Shown here: piece after piece, positions 1-6,551 of the stretch
How the letters are laid out: every line of letters starts with the position of its first letter
Numbering within the stretch: the stretch's first letter is position 1
Source of the DNA: Gammaproteobacteria bacterium
Lineage (GTDB): Bacteria > Pseudomonadota > Gammaproteobacteria > GCA-001735895
Assembly: GCA_029882955.1 (NCBI GenBank)
Contig: JAOUJX010000143.1
Coordinates: 1-9,352 of the forward strand
Reading direction: 5' to 3'
DNA: 9,352 bases
The notes under the pieces: generated by a model
Databases searched by the model: none
Told to the model about the DNA's origin: nothing
Seen by the model: the letters and a program-made list of their open reading frames with translations, nothing else
Position numbers and translations under genes: made by a program

Positions 1-1
1 C

Positions 2-253
2 TTCCCCGATTTTTTTACCCGGATGCATGCCGTCAGTATCACCGATACCCTCGGTGCAATCTGTATTCTTTTTGGACTGATGTTGCATAGTGACAGTGAA
101 TGGCTTGTTATTATGAAGTTGTTATTCATTTTGCTGTTTTCATTGCTCACCGGCCCAGCTGCCAGTCATGCACTGGCAAAATCAGCACTTCATCGTAAAC
201 AGAAACCCTTGCTGGGCGATGATATTAATAGCAGTACGAATTCAGGAGACTAG
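2..253 (+). CDS. mnhG: MnhG/MrpG antiporter subunit, 5'-truncated by window edge
   Basis: This is the C-terminal 83 residues of subunit G of the Mrp/Mnh multisubunit cation/proton antiporter, a small inner-membrane protein. The reading frame is open to the window edge and begins FPDFFTRMHAVSITDTLGA. That is the family's conserved RFPDxxTRxHA...DTLG signature, which normally follows the first transmembrane helix. The ATG at 23 is therefore an internal methionine, not the start; about 20-30 N-terminal residues should lie upstream. Two further hydrophobic segments follow, and the second ends in the conserved GPAASHALAKSA motif, typical of MnhG. The tail is short and charged. The TAG stop lies two bases before the probable start of the next gene, and that gene's Shine-Dalgarno sequence sits inside this gene's last codons, so the two are translationally coupled. 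Identity is clear; only the N-terminus is missing. Confidence 0.9.
   Translation, partial: FPDFFTRMHAVSITDTLGAICILFGLMLHSDSEWLVIMKLLFILLFSLLTGPAASHALAKSALHRKQKPLLGDDINSSTNSGD
244..248 (+). promoter_or_regulatory. Shine-Dalgarno that points to an ATC start at 256
   Basis: AGGAG lies at the end of mnhG. The seven bases 249-255 separate it from ATC at 256-258, which is close to ideal spacing for initiation. No ATG, GTG or TTG occurs in the frame between the stop at 229-231 and TTG at 280, and 280 is far too distant for this ribosome binding site. The site therefore argues that translation of the next gene begins at the non-standard ATC, or that the base read as C at 258 is really G. Confidence 0.6.
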
Positions 254-255
254 TC

Positions 256-1254
256 ATCGAATTATTAATTGACTTTGTTTTGCTTGGGCTGTTGGTGATT
301 ACCGCATTTGTTATTAGCCGATCCACCGATCTGCTGGCTTCTATTATGTTGACCGGTATTTTCAGTCTACTGTCGGCAGTTTTTTTCGTATTAATGGATG
401 CGGTGGATGTAGCCTTTACAGAGGCCGCAGTGGGTGCTGGTATTTCGACGATACTAATGTTGGCGACTACCTCCCTTATAGGCCAGCATTACGAACGCCG
501 CCCTACCAGGCATATACCTGTGTATGCACTAATTGTCGTAGTAGTAACAGGCAGCTTGTTGGTATACGGCACGATGGATATGCCTGTTTTTGGAAATGTC
601 GACACCCCTGTGCAACAACACGTAGCCCCGCGTTACCTGAATCAATCCGGGGATGAAATTGGTATACCCAATGTTGTCACCTCGGTATTGGCCAGTTATC
701 GAGGCTTCGATACCTTTGGCGAAACCGTAGTCATCTTCACAGCGGGGCTGGGTGTCCTGACCTTGCTTGGCTTTCGCAGAACCGAGCACCAGAAAAACAA
801 AAATGTGATCGCAGCCATGTATCCGCATAAGATATTACGGGTGATTGGTAGCCTGTTAATCCCGCCTATAATGCTCTTTGCGCTTTATGTTCAGTTTCAT
901 GGCGATTTCGGACCTGGTGGCGGATTCCAGGCGGGTGTCATTTTCGCAGTCGCTATTATTCTGCATTCGATGCTGTTCGGGCTAGCCAAAACGCGGCGGA
1001 TATTCAAGGATCGCAGTATTTACCTGGCGGCCGGTGCCGGTGTTCTGCTCTATGGTGGCGTTGGCATTGTTTCTATGTTGAAAGGCGGAGATTTTCTCGA
1101 TTACAGTGTGTTATTGTCAAATGCCGTCAGTGGTCAGCATATCGGAATTCTACTGGTGGAACTCGGTGTCGGACTGACAGTCGCCACTGTGATGCTCATC
1201 ATATATTTCAATTTTTCCGGTCGTGCCGATCACCAGCATGAGGATAAAACCTGA
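256..1254 (+). CDS. mnhB: Fused MbhD (DUF4040)-MbhE-MnhB antiporter subunit
   Basis: This is an inner-membrane subunit of the Mrp-type antiporter made of three modules. Residue numbers assume a start at 256 (332 residues). Residues 1-80 are MbhD/DUF4040-like, with the conserved acidic motif DVAFTEAAVGAG (Glu56). Residues 88-175 are MbhE-like, with the hallmark PNVVTSVLASYRGFDTFGE from about 138. Residues 190-320 are the MnhB domain, with HGDFGPGGGFQAG at 215-227 and HIGILLVELGVG, carrying Glu302, near 295. In classical Mrp systems the first two modules form the C-terminus of MrpA and MrpB is separate; here they are joined and the NuoL-like part of MrpA is absent. The start is odd. Homology covers the residues IELLIDFVLLG encoded from 256, and AGGAG lies seven bases before ATC 256, but the first canonical start is TTG at 280. 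The stop overlaps the next start (TGATG). Domain identity is strong; the start codon is uncertain. Confidence 0.88.
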   Translation: MELLIDFVLLGLLVITAFVISRSTDLLASIMLTGIFSLLSAVFFVLMDAVDVAFTEAAVGAGISTILMLATTSLIGQHYERRPTRHIPVYALIVVVVTGSLLVYGTMDMPVFGNVDTPVQQHVAPRYLNQSGDEIGIPNVVTSVLASYRGFDTFGETVVIFTAGLGVLTLLGFRRTEHQKNKNVIAAMYPHKILRVIGSLLIPPIMLFALYVQFHGDFGPGGGFQAGVIFAVAIILHSMLFGLAKTRRIFKDRSIYLAAGAGVLLYGGVGIVSMLKGGDFLDYSVLLSNAVSGQHIGILLVELGVGLTVATVMLIIYFNFSGRADHQHEDKT

Positions 1255-1607
1255 TGCTCGTATCATTGTTTAATTACTGGATAGTGATCGTTTTGATGAT
1301 GATGGGTTTCTATATCGTCATCTCCCATTCCAATCTGATTAAGAAATTGCTGGGGCTTTCAATTTTCCAGGCATCCGTGTTCATCATGTATATCAGCATG
1401 GGAAAAGTTGAAGGCGGTACTGCCCCCATCCTTGAGGAAGGTATCAAAACTTATTCGAACCCTTTGCCTCATGTACTGATTCTGACAGCTATTGTGGTCG
1501 GTATTGCAACGGTTGCATTGGGCCTGGCGCTGGTAGTGAGAATACATGAAGCCTACGGCACTATCGAAGAAAATGAAATTCAGGAAAAGGACAACAAATC
1601 GTGTTAG
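1254..1607 (+). CDS. mnhC: MnhC/MrpC antiporter subunit (NuoK-like)
   Basis: This 117-residue membrane protein is homologous to NuoK of complex I and forms part of the membrane core of Mrp antiporters next to MnhD. Three hydrophobic helices are visible, at about residues 5-25, 30-50 and 72-97. Conserved family features are the KKLLGLSIFQASV segment in the second helix and NPLPHVLILTAIVVGIA leading into the third, matching the usual DPLPQALVLTAIVI pattern; here His replaces the more common Gln. The loop between helices two and three (GGTAPILEEGIKTYS) is typical of Mrp rather than complex I homologues. The ATG overlaps the previous stop in TGATG, and GAGGA at 1240-1244 is a good ribosome binding site. 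The stop overlaps the GTG start of mnhD. Length is normal for the family. Confidence 0.92.
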   Translation: MLVSLFNYWIVIVLMMMGFYIVISHSNLIKKLLGLSIFQASVFIMYISMGKVEGGTAPILEEGIKTYSNPLPHVLILTAIVVGIATVALGLALVVRIHEAYGTIEENEIQEKDNKSC

Positions 1608-3079
1608 CTCATGCACCTGCCCTGACAGTGCTCGTCCCTCTACTCGCGGCGCCATTATCTCTGGTCTTCGTTAAATCACGGCATTGCTGGATATTCTGTC
1701 TACTGGTTACTTGCGCCAGCCTGGTATTGTCTTCTTTGATGCTCGGACAAATACTCGATACCGGGACGATTATCTATACCATGGGTGGCTGGCCCGCACC
1801 CTGGGGAATTGAGTACCGTGTCGACCTGTTGAATGGGTTTGTTTTACTGCTGGTGAGCTTGCTCGGTTTTATAGTAATGATGGCCGCTGATTCGAGCCTG
1901 GAAAAAGAAATTGATACAGATAAGCGTAAATTCTTTTACAGTTCCTATCTGTTATGTCTGACAGGCATGCTGGGTATAACAGCCACTGGCGATGCCTTCA
2001 ACGTATTTGTATTCCTGGAAATCTCATCGCTATCAACTTATACCCTGATCGCGATGGGAAAGGACAGGAAAGCCCTGTGGGCATCTTATCAGTACCTGAT
2101 TATGGGTACTATCGGGGCAACCTTTATCCTCATCGGAATCGGCCTCATGTATGCCATGACAGGTACGCTCAATATGCATGACCTGTCTATCAGGCTACCG
2201 GAAGTGGAAAATACTCGTACGGTGTTTACGGCATTTGCATTTTTCATGGTGGGTGTATGCTTGAAGCTGGCGCTGTTCCCTTTGCATTTGTGGTTACCTA
2301 ATGCCTATACCTACGCGCCGTCAATAGTTTCTGCGCTAATAGCTGCAACGGCGACTAAAGTGGCCGTCTATGTCATGTTGCGCTTTGTTTTTACGATTTT
2401 CGGTATTGAGTTTTCGTTCGAACATATGCCACTCCAGGAGGTCTTGATCGCACTTGGTGTCGCTGGTGTATTAACCTCGTCTATTATTGCAATCTATCAG
2501 ACCAACCTGAAACGATTAGCGGCCTATTCGAGCGTGGCTCAGGTCGGGTATATGATTATTGGTTTTGCCATCGGCAATGTGACTGGTTTGACAGCGACCA
2601 TTTTGCATCTGTTCAATCATGCCCTGATGAAAGGCGCTTTATTCCTTGCTATGGCAGGCATCATGTATCGACTGGGTCATGTTGAGATTAAAAATTTACA
2701 GGGTTTAGGGCGAACCATGCCCCTGACCATGGCGGCGTTTGTTGTAGGTGGCCTGAGCTTGATAGGCGTGCCACTAACGGTTGGATTTGTCAGTAAGTGG
2801 TATCTGGTTCTCGGTATCATAGAACAGGGCTGGTGGCTTCTTGCAGTGCTGGTACTGTTCGGGTCATTATTGGCGCTTATTTATATCTGGCGGGTGATAG
2901 AAATCGCTTATTTCTCGCCTCCGAATGCAAGTACCAGTCAAGTCAGTGAAGCCCCCGCAATGATACTGATTCCAACCTGGATTCTGGTGCTGGGCAATAT
3001 ATATTTCGGAATTGATACCGATTTAACCGTCGGTATTACCTCGCTGGCGGCCCAGAGTCTGTTCGGGGTATCTCCATGA
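1601..3079 (+). CDS. mnhD: MnhD/MrpD antiporter-like subunit (first of three)
   Basis: This 492-residue polytopic inner-membrane protein has the proton-conducting transporter fold shared by MrpD and NuoL/M/N (about 14 helices). Landmarks are the helix-5 glutamate Glu140 in FLEISSLSTYTLIAMG, Lys222 in the helix-7 motif LKLALFPLHLWLPNAYTYAP, Lys253 in ATKVAVYVML, and the His336/His340/Lys344 group in HLFNHALMKGALFLA. These are the charged residues known in the family to form the proton path, so the subunit should be active. It also carries the MrpD-typical late motif GFVSKWYL and EAPAM near the C-terminus. The start is GTG at 1601, overlapping the mnhC stop by seven bases, with AAGG ten bases upstream; a nearby ATG at 1611 is out of frame. 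The stop overlaps the next start in ATGA. This is the most conventional of the three MnhD-type paralogues here. Confidence 0.93.
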   Translation: MLAHAPALTVLVPLLAAPLSLVFVKSRHCWIFCLLVTCASLVLSSLMLGQILDTGTIIYTMGGWPAPWGIEYRVDLLNGFVLLLVSLLGFIVMMAADSSLEKEIDTDKRKFFYSSYLLCLTGMLGITATGDAFNVFVFLEISSLSTYTLIAMGKDRKALWASYQYLIMGTIGATFILIGIGLMYAMTGTLNMHDLSIRLPEVENTRTVFTAFAFFMVGVCLKLALFPLHLWLPNAYTYAPSIVSALIAATATKVAVYVMLRFVFTIFGIEFSFEHMPLQEVLIALGVAGVLTSSIIAIYQTNLKRLAAYSSVAQVGYMIIGFAIGNVTGLTATILHLFNHALMKGALFLAMAGIMYRLGHVEIKNLQGLGRTMPLTMAAFVVGGLSLIGVPLTVGFVSKWYLVLGIIEQGWWLLAVLVLFGSLLALIYIWRVIEIAYFSPPNASTSQVSEAPAMILIPTWILVLGNIYFGIDTDLTVGITSLAAQSLFGVSP

Positions 3080-4566
3080 CAGAGGCCACCAATACTTTGA
3101 TACAACTATGTATATTGATTCCGGCGCTGACCACTATCGGAATCGCACTGTCCCGCCAAAGCCCAAACCTGCGGGAAACCATTACAGTGGTCGCCGGTAT
3201 TTCTGTATTTATTCTTGTACTTAAGCTTTATCTCGGTTTTGAGAGCACAGGTTCTGAATCGGTTGAGTGGATCGAGGTTTTTCCGGGGCTTTCCATATCA
3301 TTTTCCGTTGAGCCGCTTGGGCTGTTATTTGCCCTGATTGCCGGTTTTTTATGGCCCGTAACCACAGTTTACGCGATTGGGTATATGCGTGGGCATCATG
3401 AAAAAAACCAGACTCGTTTCTATATTTGTTTTGCGATTGCCATCGCTGCGGTGATGGGCATCGCTTTTGCCGATAATCTGTTTACATTATTCATATTCTA
3501 CGAAGTACTCACAATATCGACCTATCCCCTGGTGACGCACGCGGGTACAGATAAAGCCCGGCTCGGTGGTCGTACCTATCTGGGTATTTTAATGAGTACA
3601 TCTATCGGTTTTTTACTGCTTGCTGTCATTATGACATGGAATCTGGCTGGTACTCTGGACTTTCAGCGTGGCGGTATTTTACCCAAAGATGTCAATCTCG
3701 GTATAGCCAGTGTGCTTCTGGTTTTATTCATGTTTGGTATAGGTAAGGCGGCACTGATGCCGTTTCACCGCTGGTTGCCAGCGGCTATGGTCGCACCGAC
3801 ACCGGTTAGTGCACTATTACATGCGGTCGCCGTGGTAAAGGCGGGTGTGTTTAGTGTATTGAAGATCGCCGTATTCGTCTTCGGCCTTGATCTGATGAAT
3901 GAGCTGGCCGCCACCCAGTGGTTACTCTACCTTGCGGCTGCATCGGTTTTGCTGGCTTCACTGGTCGCCATGCAAAAGGACAACCTGAAGGCCCGGCTGG
4001 CTTATTCCACGGTAGGACAATTAGGTTATATCACCGTAGGCGCGCTGCTGGCGACCCAGGCAGGCATCACTGGTGGGGCGATGCATATAGCTGCTCATGC
4101 TTTTGGTAAGATAACGCTCTTCTTCTGTGCCGGAGCTATCCTGGTAGCATTACATAAATCGGAAATCAGCGATATGCGTGGCATCGGCAAAGCTATGCCA
4201 CTGACGATGCTGGCATTCTTTATCGCCAGCCTGGGGATCATCGGTCTGCCCCCTACGGGTGGTACCTGGAGTAAATGGTGGTTGCTATCGGCTACTTTTG
4301 ATGCGGATCAGATGATAGTCATGATAGTGTTAATGATCAGTTCGCTACTCAATATTGCTTATCTACTGCCCATTCCCTACCACGCTTTTTTCCCGGGTAA
4401 TAGCCAGCAAACTGTGCTGGACCGAAGTCAAATCAAGGAGGCGCCGGTCATGTCGCTTGTCGCCATTGTCATAACAACAAGCTGTACGGTGGCCCTGTTC
4501 TTCTATCCTGAGCCGTTTTATCAATTGGCCAGTCATATTGTCACTGGAGGCGCAGATGTCCAGTAA
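3076..4566 (+). CDS. Second antiporter-like subunit, NuoL/MrpA N-terminal type
   Basis: This 496-residue polytopic membrane protein belongs to the same proton-conducting transporter family. It has Glu143 in FIFYEVLTISTYPL, Lys224 in GKAALMPFHRWLPAAM, His249 and Lys255 in PTPVSALLHAVAVVKAG, and His337/His341/Lys345 in HIAAHAFGKITLFF. The APTPVSALLHA...KAG signature is characteristic of NuoL and of the N-terminal half of MrpA rather than of MrpD. Because no full MrpA is visible and the MrpA C-terminal modules are fused to MnhB upstream, I infer that this protein fills the MrpA N-terminal position. It lacks the long lateral-helix tail of NuoL, ending soon after a final helix and a short tail. 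Its ATG overlaps the mnhD stop in ATGA, and its 3' end overlaps the next gene by eleven bases. Automatic annotation would probably call it a subunit D family protein. The family is certain; the precise role is inferred. Confidence 0.9.
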   Translation: MTEATNTLIQLCILIPALTTIGIALSRQSPNLRETITVVAGISVFILVLKLYLGFESTGSESVEWIEVFPGLSISFSVEPLGLLFALIAGFLWPVTTVYAIGYMRGHHEKNQTRFYICFAIAIAAVMGIAFADNLFTLFIFYEVLTISTYPLVTHAGTDKARLGGRTYLGILMSTSIGFLLLAVIMTWNLAGTLDFQRGGILPKDVNLGIASVLLVLFMFGIGKAALMPFHRWLPAAMVAPTPVSALLHAVAVVKAGVFSVLKIAVFVFGLDLMNELAATQWLLYLAAASVLLASLVAMQKDNLKARLAYSTVGQLGYITVGALLATQAGITGGAMHIAAHAFGKITLFFCAGAILVALHKSEISDMRGIGKAMPLTMLAFFIASLGIIGLPPTGGTWSKWWLLSATFDADQMIVMIVLMISSLLNIAYLLPIPYHAFFPGNSQQTVLDRSQIKEAPVMSLVAIVITTSCTVALFFYPEPFYQLASHIVTGGADVQ

Positions 4567-4873
4567 TCAACCTGGTACCGACGAGAAATCCTATCTGTTT
4601 GATAATCCACAGAATGTAAAGCGTATTCTCAAGGCGCTGTACGGTATTTGCGCAATACTGGTGATTCTCGATTTTGTGATCCATCGTCACACGTATCTGG
4701 ATATCGAAAAACTCTTTGCTTTTTATGCAGTTTATGGATTTGTGGGCTGTGTTCTGCTGGTTTTGATTGCAAAATGGATGAGAACATTCCTCATGCGTGA
4801 CGAGGATTATTACCTCAAGCAAGAATCGCTTGCACCCGAATCAAAGAAGGAGTCCGCTCATGTGGATGACTGA
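4556..4873 (+). CDS. Small two-helix membrane protein of the antiporter operon
   Basis: This 105-residue protein is not one of the named Mrp subunits. Residues 1-25 are polar, with several charges. A first hydrophobic helix lies at about 28-43, followed by a short basic/His stretch (HRH). A second helix at about 53-76 reads FAFYAVYGFVGCVLLVLIAK. The tail is strongly charged, with WMRTFLMRDEDYY next to the membrane. The FYAVYGFVGCV...K...REDYY pattern resembles small hypothetical proteins I recall from proton-pump loci, but I cannot name a characterised family. ATG 4556 is preferred over the in-frame TTG at 4538 because GGAGG lies at 4546-4550, five bases upstream. The gene overlaps both neighbours (eleven bases before, fourteen after), so its product is probably made in fixed ratio with the antiporter and may be an accessory or assembly subunit. 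Function is unknown. Confidence 0.85.
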   Translation: MSSNQPGTDEKSYLFDNPQNVKRILKALYGICAILVILDFVIHRHTYLDIEKLFAFYAVYGFVGCVLLVLIAKWMRTFLMRDEDYYLKQESLAPESKKESAHVDD

Positions 4874-6551
4874 GTTACCGGCATTCCTGCCGTTTTTCAT
4901 TGGCGCCTTTCTTGTGCTGATGCTCAAGGGAGTAGCCCGTGCCGCCGTTATGCTGGCAATCCCTGTTCTCGGTGGCATTCACCTGATGCTGATTCCAGAA
5001 GGTTTGCACTGGCAAACAGAATTAATGGGCATGGCTTTGACCCCTTACCGGGTGGATAGTCTGAGCCTCGTATTCGGCCTAATTTTTCATATTGCGGCAT
5101 TCATTAATATTGTTTACTCGCTGCATGTTAAAGACACCTTGCAGCAATTTTCGGCAATGATCTATGCAGGCAGTGCTATCGGCGCGGTTTTCTCGGGGGA
5201 TCTGTTATCCTTATTCCTGTTCTGGGAAATATTGGCTATATCCTCTGTTTTCCTGATCTGGGCCAGGCGTACTCAACGGGCTTACAACGCGGGCATGCGC
5301 TATCTGATTATTCAGGTGTTATCGGGCGTCCTGTTACTGGTCGGCAGCGTGTTTTACTGGCGTACCCATGGCAATCTTGACTTTAACGGTATAGGGCTGG
5401 AAGGCACTTACGGGTGGTTGATATTCATTGCATTCGGGATCAAATGCGCCTTCCCGATGTTGCATAACTGGTTAACTGACGCCTATCCGGAGGCCACCCC
5501 TACCGGCACAGTTTTTCTCAGTGCATTTACCACTAAAGTTGCTGTTTATGCCTTAGCGCGAGGCTATCCCGGCACCGAATTACTGATTTATATCGGCGTT
5601 ACCATGGCTTGCTTCCCGATCTTTTTTGCAGTCATAGAAAATGACCTTCGTCGCGTACTGGCCTATAGCATGATCAACCAGATCGGTTTTATGGTAGTGG
5701 GTATCGGCATCGGTACTGCGCTTGCGCTCAATGGTGCCGTGTCTCACGCTTTCAACGACATTCTTTTCAAAGGACTGTTATTTATGTCGATGGGTGCCGT
5801 GCTGCATATGACCGGAGAAATCAATGGTTCGAAGCTCGGCGGCTTATATAAATCGATGCCGAAAACTACCATATTATGCATTATCGGCGCCGCCTCAATT
5901 TCAGCTTTTCCACTTTTTAGTGGATTTGTCAGTAAATCAATGGTCATGACAGCGGCATTAGAGGAAGGTTACCCGGTTATATGGCTGTTACTGTTATTCT
6001 CTGCGGCGGGTGTTTTCCATCATGCTGGTATCAAGATACCTTACTTCGCCTTCTTTGCGCATGATTCTGGAATACGCACCACCGAACCGCCTAATAATAT
6101 GCTCATTGCAATGGGAATAGCCGCATCTCTATGTGTGTTCATTGGCAGTTATCCCTGGTTACTGTATTCGATTCTGCCCTATGACACGGGATACAATCCT
6201 TATGATGCCACCCATGTACTGGCGCAAACACAATTACTCTTCTTCTCGGCGCTTGCTTTTGTCTGGTTGAATCTTAAAGGCATGTATCCGCCGGAATTGC
6301 CATCAGTCAATCTGGATGTGGAGTGGTTTTATCGTCGTCTGATACCAGATGCACTTAAAGTAACTTTTGCCAGGATATGGCGAATCGATGCAATAATCCG
6401 AGCCAGTTTCATGCGTCTATTACAGTCGTTATTAAATTTTATATCGCGACACGAACCTGATGGTGTACTTTCACGCGCACACCTCAGCAGTAGTATGGTG
6501 ATCTGGTCTACGCTGATACTGGCGGCATTTCTATTGTTAAGTTTTATCTAA
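4860..6551 (+). CDS. Third antiporter-like subunit D with C-terminal extension
   Basis: This 563-residue membrane protein belongs to the proton-conducting transporter family (MnhD/NuoM/N-like). Charged landmarks are Glu123 in FLFWEILAISS, Lys195 in GIKCAFPMLHNWLTDAYPEA, Lys226 in AFTTKVAVYAL, and His296, Asp300 and Lys304 in HAFNDILFKGLLFM. Asp300 stands where the first MnhD-type paralogue in this operon has His340. After about residue 480 there is an extension unlike the other two paralogues: LDVEWFYRRL, then a basic amphipathic stretch to about 530, and a last hydrophobic helix at about 547-562. That layout recalls the lateral helix and final anchor of NuoL-type subunits. ATG 4860 is chosen because AAGGAG at 4847-4852 lies seven bases upstream; an in-frame upstream reading to 4797 has a charged, poorly fitting N-terminus. 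It is the last visible gene of the operon and its end overlaps dsbB on the opposite strand by fifteen bases. Confidence 0.91.
   Translation: MWMTELPAFLPFFIGAFLVLMLKGVARAAVMLAIPVLGGIHLMLIPEGLHWQTELMGMALTPYRVDSLSLVFGLIFHIAAFINIVYSLHVKDTLQQFSAMIYAGSAIGAVFSGDLLSLFLFWEILAISSVFLIWARRTQRAYNAGMRYLIIQVLSGVLLLVGSVFYWRTHGNLDFNGIGLEGTYGWLIFIAFGIKCAFPMLHNWLTDAYPEATPTGTVFLSAFTTKVAVYALARGYPGTELLIYIGVTMACFPIFFAVIENDLRRVLAYSMINQIGFMVVGIGIGTALALNGAVSHAFNDILFKGLLFMSMGAVLHMTGEINGSKLGGLYKSMPKTTILCIIGAASISAFPLFSGFVSKSMVMTAALEEGYPVIWLLLLFSAAGVFHHAGIKIPYFAFFAHDSGIRTTEPPNNMLIAMGIAASLCVFIGSYPWLLYSILPYDTGYNPYDATHVLAQTQLLFFSALAFVWLNLKGMYPPELPSVNLDVEWFYRRLIPDALKVTFARIWRIDAIIRASFMRLLQSLLNFISRHEPDGVLSRAHLSSSMVIWSTLILAAFLLLSFI
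6537..6551. other. Convergent overlap of antiporter operon and dsbB
   Basis: The final fifteen bases of the third antiporter-like subunit gene on the plus strand are also the final fifteen bases of dsbB on the minus strand. The plus-strand TAA is at 6549-6551 and the minus-strand TAA reads 6539-6537. I see no strong GC-rich hairpin followed by a T-run on either side, so transcripts from the two operons may run into each other, or terminate by a factor-dependent route. Confidence 0.8.

Noticed and set aside
23..25. ATG at 23 as the start of mnhG
   Set aside because: The conserved FPDFFTR motif lies upstream in the same frame, so the gene is cut by the window edge and this methionine is internal.
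4538..4555. TTG at 4538 as start of the small membrane protein
   Set aside because: ATG 4556 has GGAGG five bases upstream, while TTG 4538 has no ribosome binding site and that GGAGG would fall inside the coding sequence.
1254..6551. The operon as part of respiratory complex I or a membrane-bound hydrogenase
   Set aside because: MnhG and MnhB domains identify an Mrp-type antiporter, and no NADH-, quinone- or nickel-site subunit is in the window; the link is one of homology. A partner upstream cannot be excluded.
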